Of a DNA stretch of 64,000 bases, positions 60,979-64,000 are shown in pieces; the first letter of the stretch is position 1; every line of letters begins with the position of its first letter. The stretch covers positions 7,671,493-7,735,492 of the forward strand of contig OU612071.1 in the NCBI GenBank assembly GCA_914767715.1. Direction: 5' to 3'. This DNA comes from Membranipora membranacea (taxonomy: Eukaryota; Bryozoa; Gymnolaemata; Cheilostomatida; Membraniporidae). The notes under the pieces are model-generated. The model ran no database searches, was not told where the DNA came from, and saw nothing but the letters and a program-made list of their open reading frames with translations. The position numbers were made by a program, and so were the translations under genes.

Positions 60979-61564
60979 AAAAACATAACCTCCTTGTGAA
61001 AGTTTACGTTTAGGTAATCAGGTTCAAAGTAAGGCAAAATAAATCACTTAAGGACTCTGGTCTCTCTTAGCCTGTAATCTTAATAGACTCACAATATAAG
61101 AGGCCAAATCCTAAATTAACAACAACTACAATCATCAAATACATATTTGATTTGATTAGTTTTCAATATTTTAGCATTTTTTAAAGTATATTTGATTCCT
61201 TTGAGAAATTCAATGTGTGATATATATCTGTCTATGAAGACCATGATCTTTCCATTTCTGTCTCACTTATACCAAGTGGGCCGCAAGCATTTATTGTGAA
61301 ACTAGGCATATATACATATTGTACTATTCAGTATCTTTCTAAAAGCCCATCATCTATTGTATACACACCATACATGTGTTCTATCTAATTAATTATTGGT
61401 TTAGGTTATAGGTTTGGGTTTGGACTGGGCGGTTGGTGTTCAGGTTTCAGGAAATATTACATCTGGTCGACTATGTCTCTGATGAACTTCACATTAATTA
61501 TCATTTCTGTTACATATAACTGTACTTTAAAATAAAAATTCTTTCACAAGGAGGTTATGTTTTT
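60979..61564. mobile_element. Possible nested element with 24-bp terminal inverted repeats
   Basis: aaaacataacctccttgtga(aag) at 60979-61002 is mirrored exactly by ctttcacaaggaggttatgt(tttt) at 61541-61564. The 540 bp between show no coding frame. It is either a short DNA transposon nested in the larger one, or the inner boundary repeat of the large element. No clear target duplication is visible. Confidence 0.5.
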
Positions 61565-63170
61565 TAAGTTTGTTAAGCTTTTTCCCAAAAACTTAAGTTT
61601 TTTCCCAAGAACTTAAGTTCGTTGACTTAACTCATTTTTTAGAGGTTTTGAGACTTGGAAAACTCAAAAACCAAGATGGGCCTTTTTTTTGAAAAATTTG
61701 AAAACTTAAGTTTTTTTCCAAAAACTTAAGTTCGTTGACTTAACTCCTTTTTTAGAGGTTTTGGGACTTGGAGAACTCAAAAACCAAGATGGGCCATTTT
61801 TTTGAAAAATTTGAAAACCTAAGTTTTTTCCCAAGAACTTAAGTTCGCTGACTTAACTCATTTTTTAGAGGTTTTGGGACTTGGAGAACTGAAAAATCAA
61901 GATGGGCCGTTTTTTTGAAAAATTTGAAAACTTAAGTTTTTTCCCAAAAAGTTAAGTTTTTTCCCAAGAACTTAAGTTCGTTGACTTAACTCATTTTTTA
62001 GAGGTTTTGGGACTTGGAGAACTGAAAAATCAAGATGGGCCGTTTTTTTGAAAAATTTGAAAACTTAAGTTTTTTCCCAAGAACTTAAGTTCGTTGACTT
62101 AATTCATTTTTTAGAGGTTTTGGGACTTGGATAACTCAAAAACCAAGATGGGCCGTTTTTTCGAAAAGTTTGAAAACTTAAGTTTTTTTCCCAAAAAGTT
62201 AAGTTTTTTCCCAAGAACTTAAGTTTGTTGACTTAATTCATTTTTTAGAGGTTTTGGGACTTGGATAACTCAAAAACCAAGATGGGCCGTTTTTTCGAAA
62301 AGTTTGAAAACTTAAGTTTTTTCCCAAAAACTTAAGTTTTTTCCCAAAAACTTAAGTTTTTTCCCAAAAACTTAAGTTCGTTGACTTAACTCATTTTTTA
62401 GAGGTTTTGGGACTTGGATAACTCAAAAACCAAGATGGGCCGTTTTTTTGAAAAATTTGAAAACTCAAGTTTTTTCCCAAAGACTTAAGTTCGTTGACTT
62501 AACTCATTGTTTAGAGGTTTTGAGACTTGGAGAACTCAAAAACACAGATGGGCCGTTTTTTTTGAAAAATTTGAAAACTTAATTTTTTTCCCAAAAAGTT
62601 AAGTTTTTTCCCAAGAACTTAAGTTCGTTGACTTAACTCATTTTTTGGAGGTTTTGGGACTTGGATAACTCAAAAACCAAGATGGGCCGTTTTTTTGAAA
62701 AGTTTGAAAACTTAATTTTTTTCCCAAAAACTTAAGTTCGTTGACTTAACTCATTTTTTAGAGTTTTTTGGACTTGGAGTACTCAAAAATCAAGATAGGC
62801 CGTTTTTTGAAAAATTTGAAAACTCAAGTTTTTTCCCAAAAAGTTAAGTTTTTTCCCAAATACTTAAGTTCGTTGACTTTATTCGTTTTTTGGTGGTTTT
62901 GGGACTTGGAGAACTCAAAAACCAAGATGGGCCGTTTTTTTGAAAAGTTTGAAAACTTAAGTTTTTTCCCAAAAACTTAAGTTCGTTGACTTAACTCATT
63001 TTTTAGAGGTTTTGGGACTTGGAGAACTGAAAAATCAAGATGGGCCGTTTTTTTGAAAAATTTGAAAACTTAAGTTTTTTCCCAAAAAGTTAAGTTTTTT
63101 CCCAAATACTTAAGTTCGTTGACTTAACTCCTTTTTTAGAGGTTTTGGGACTTGGAGAACTCATAAATCA
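61560..63170. repeat. Right minisatellite arm (inverted)
   Basis: About thirteen units in the opposite orientation to the left arm: ggttttgggacttggagaac, aaaaaccaagatgggccgtt and aacttaagttcgttgactta. The 20-bp sub-block aagttttttcccaaaaactt is repeated up to three times in a row near 62320-62370. Units are more uniform than in the left arm. Confidence 0.92.
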
Positions 63171-63246
63171 TGCTGGGCCGTTTTGGGCTTCAGGCCGTTT
63201 TGGGCCTCGGGCCGTTTTGGGCCGCGGGCCGTTTTGGGACCGAACC

Positions 63247-64000
63247 TTATTAAGCTGTCCCTAAACATTACCAGCATGTTCTCGAACATGTTTAACACAG
63301 TGAATATGGTCATCCATGTTTGCACCACAACCAGGACATGAGGGCTCATTGGCTCATTAGTCAGGTGATACCTGAACTGTCTATGACCTGTGATTATGTT
63401 GATTGTGTGTGAGATAAGTGGTTTGCATAGATTTTGTTATTTTGAAAGGCTCTTCATAATCAGTGTGAGCAAAAAGTGCCTTTTTTGGTTTGGAGCCATT
63501 TTGAATGCACCTGTTCTGCATCCATTGCTTTGTTTTATCTTTATGTAGCATAAAGGAACTAGAGGGTCAGGGTCAGAACCCATGGTGTCAAGCGCCACAC
63601 AAGTGTTAGCGAGTTTACCCTGGATACCTGTGTGACAAGGCACTCATAAGAAGTCTAGATTGTTAGTTTGGGCCAGTTGGTTTATACTTTTCATACAGTC
63701 TAGTTTGGTTTTAGTTCTTATTGCTGGATCTTGTAGGGATTTTAGTGCTGGCCTGCTATCAGATATAATGGAATGTATTCAATAATCATGTTTCGAGAGA
63801 TTAGCAGCAGCAGTGGCTATTGCAAGCATATCAGATTGAAAAGCAGTTAATGTAACAGAAAGAGGACTGGAAAAATTTTGGTTTGCATCTTGGTAAATAT
63901 GCCAACTCCAACCCCATAACATCTTGATTCAATAATTACTTTTAGAAGCAAAGATAAATCATCTATCATAAAGCAGTAAAGATTGGTATAATGATTGTTA
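63247..64000. repeat. Long segmental repeat R3, right part, with LINE RNase H remnant
   Basis: Resumes after the transposon with ctgtccctaaacattaccag, then jumps to the block matching R1 at 34925-35660 (tttaacacagtgaatatggt onward) and runs off the window. The minus strand again encodes RNase H pieces (HTGIQGKLANTCVALDTMG), with a deletion relative to the R1 copy. Inactive. Confidence 0.85.

Larger units (their letters stand above)
58041..63246. mobile_element. Foldback-like MULE transposon, 5.2 kb, with minisatellite arms
   Basis: The flanks are the direct repeat TTATTAAG (58033-58040 and 63247-63254), an 8-bp target duplication. The ends are inverted: GG(6 nt)CCCAAAACGGCCCG on the left and its complement on the right, followed by GC-rich ccgcggcccaaaacggccc units. 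Each arm (about 58041-59500 and 61560-63246) is an array of roughly 113-bp units, in opposite orientation. The centre encodes a MULE transposase C-terminus. The architecture matches Drosophila Foldback (FB-NOF), where repeat-built arms flank a MULE-type gene (known). Homologous uninterrupted sites occur at about 34342 and 39685. Confidence 0.88.

Noticed and set aside
58041-63246. CRISPR-like array from the regular repeats
   Set aside because: The units are contiguous, with no unique spacers, in two inverted arms of a transposon in an animal genome.

Overview
The window is animal (metazoan) nuclear DNA. It is AT-rich, its genes are split by large introns with GT-AG borders, and it holds an animal-type dynamin, secreted PAN/fucolectin-like genes, fibronectin-III relics, LINEs, a Harbinger element and many foldback repeats. 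I cannot name the species. A marine invertebrate fits, including a non-bilaterian such as a sponge or cnidarian; that is inference. There are no operons, ribosome-binding sites or CRISPR arrays. The gene models below were built by hand from splice sites, reading frames and family resemblance.

Layout. (1) 1-17,481, plus strand: the 3' two-thirds of a dynamin gene (stalk, PH, GED, proline-rich tail). The GTPase exons lie to the left of the window. Its introns hold several foldback elements. Two adjacent 68-nt stalk exons look mutually exclusive. (2) 17,482-23,600: 3' UTR and intergenic DNA with a foldback, a tRNA-like SINE head and a tandem duplication. (3) 23,717-26,475, plus strand: a two-exon gene for a 641-aa fungal-type tyrosinase with all six copper histidines and no signal peptide. 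(4) 28,690-57,100: a cluster of three intact genes (A plus, B minus, C minus) and one decayed copy (D). Each gene encodes a secreted protein of about 255 aa with a signal peptide, a PAN/apple-like domain and a fucolectin/discoidin-like domain. The exon plan is nearly invariant: 46, 282-285, 213 and 224-227 nt, with all introns in phase 1. A long repeat (32,890-35,660; 38,495-40,027; 56,255-58,040 plus 63,247 to the end) accompanies the genes. It carries LINE RNase H remnants and an open frame that may be a death-effector-like exon. (5) 40,351-47,650: a broken Harbinger element (MADF-like gene plus strand, DDE transposase minus strand) with a dead RTE-like LINE lying against or within it. (6) 47,747-49,434: an FN3/receptor-phosphatase-like relic. 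(7) 58,041-63,246: a 5.2-kb transposon with inverted arms made of a tandem repeat of about 113 bp around a MULE transposase fragment, flanked by an 8-bp target duplication TTATTAAG.

The dynamin (endocytosis), the tyrosinase (phenol oxidation) and the secreted lectin-like family (recognition or matrix) show no functional link. The most unusual items are the dynamin exon pair, the Foldback-like MULE element with internal empty-site controls, the lectin-like gene cluster and the 42-bp-arm hairpin just before a splice acceptor in gene A.
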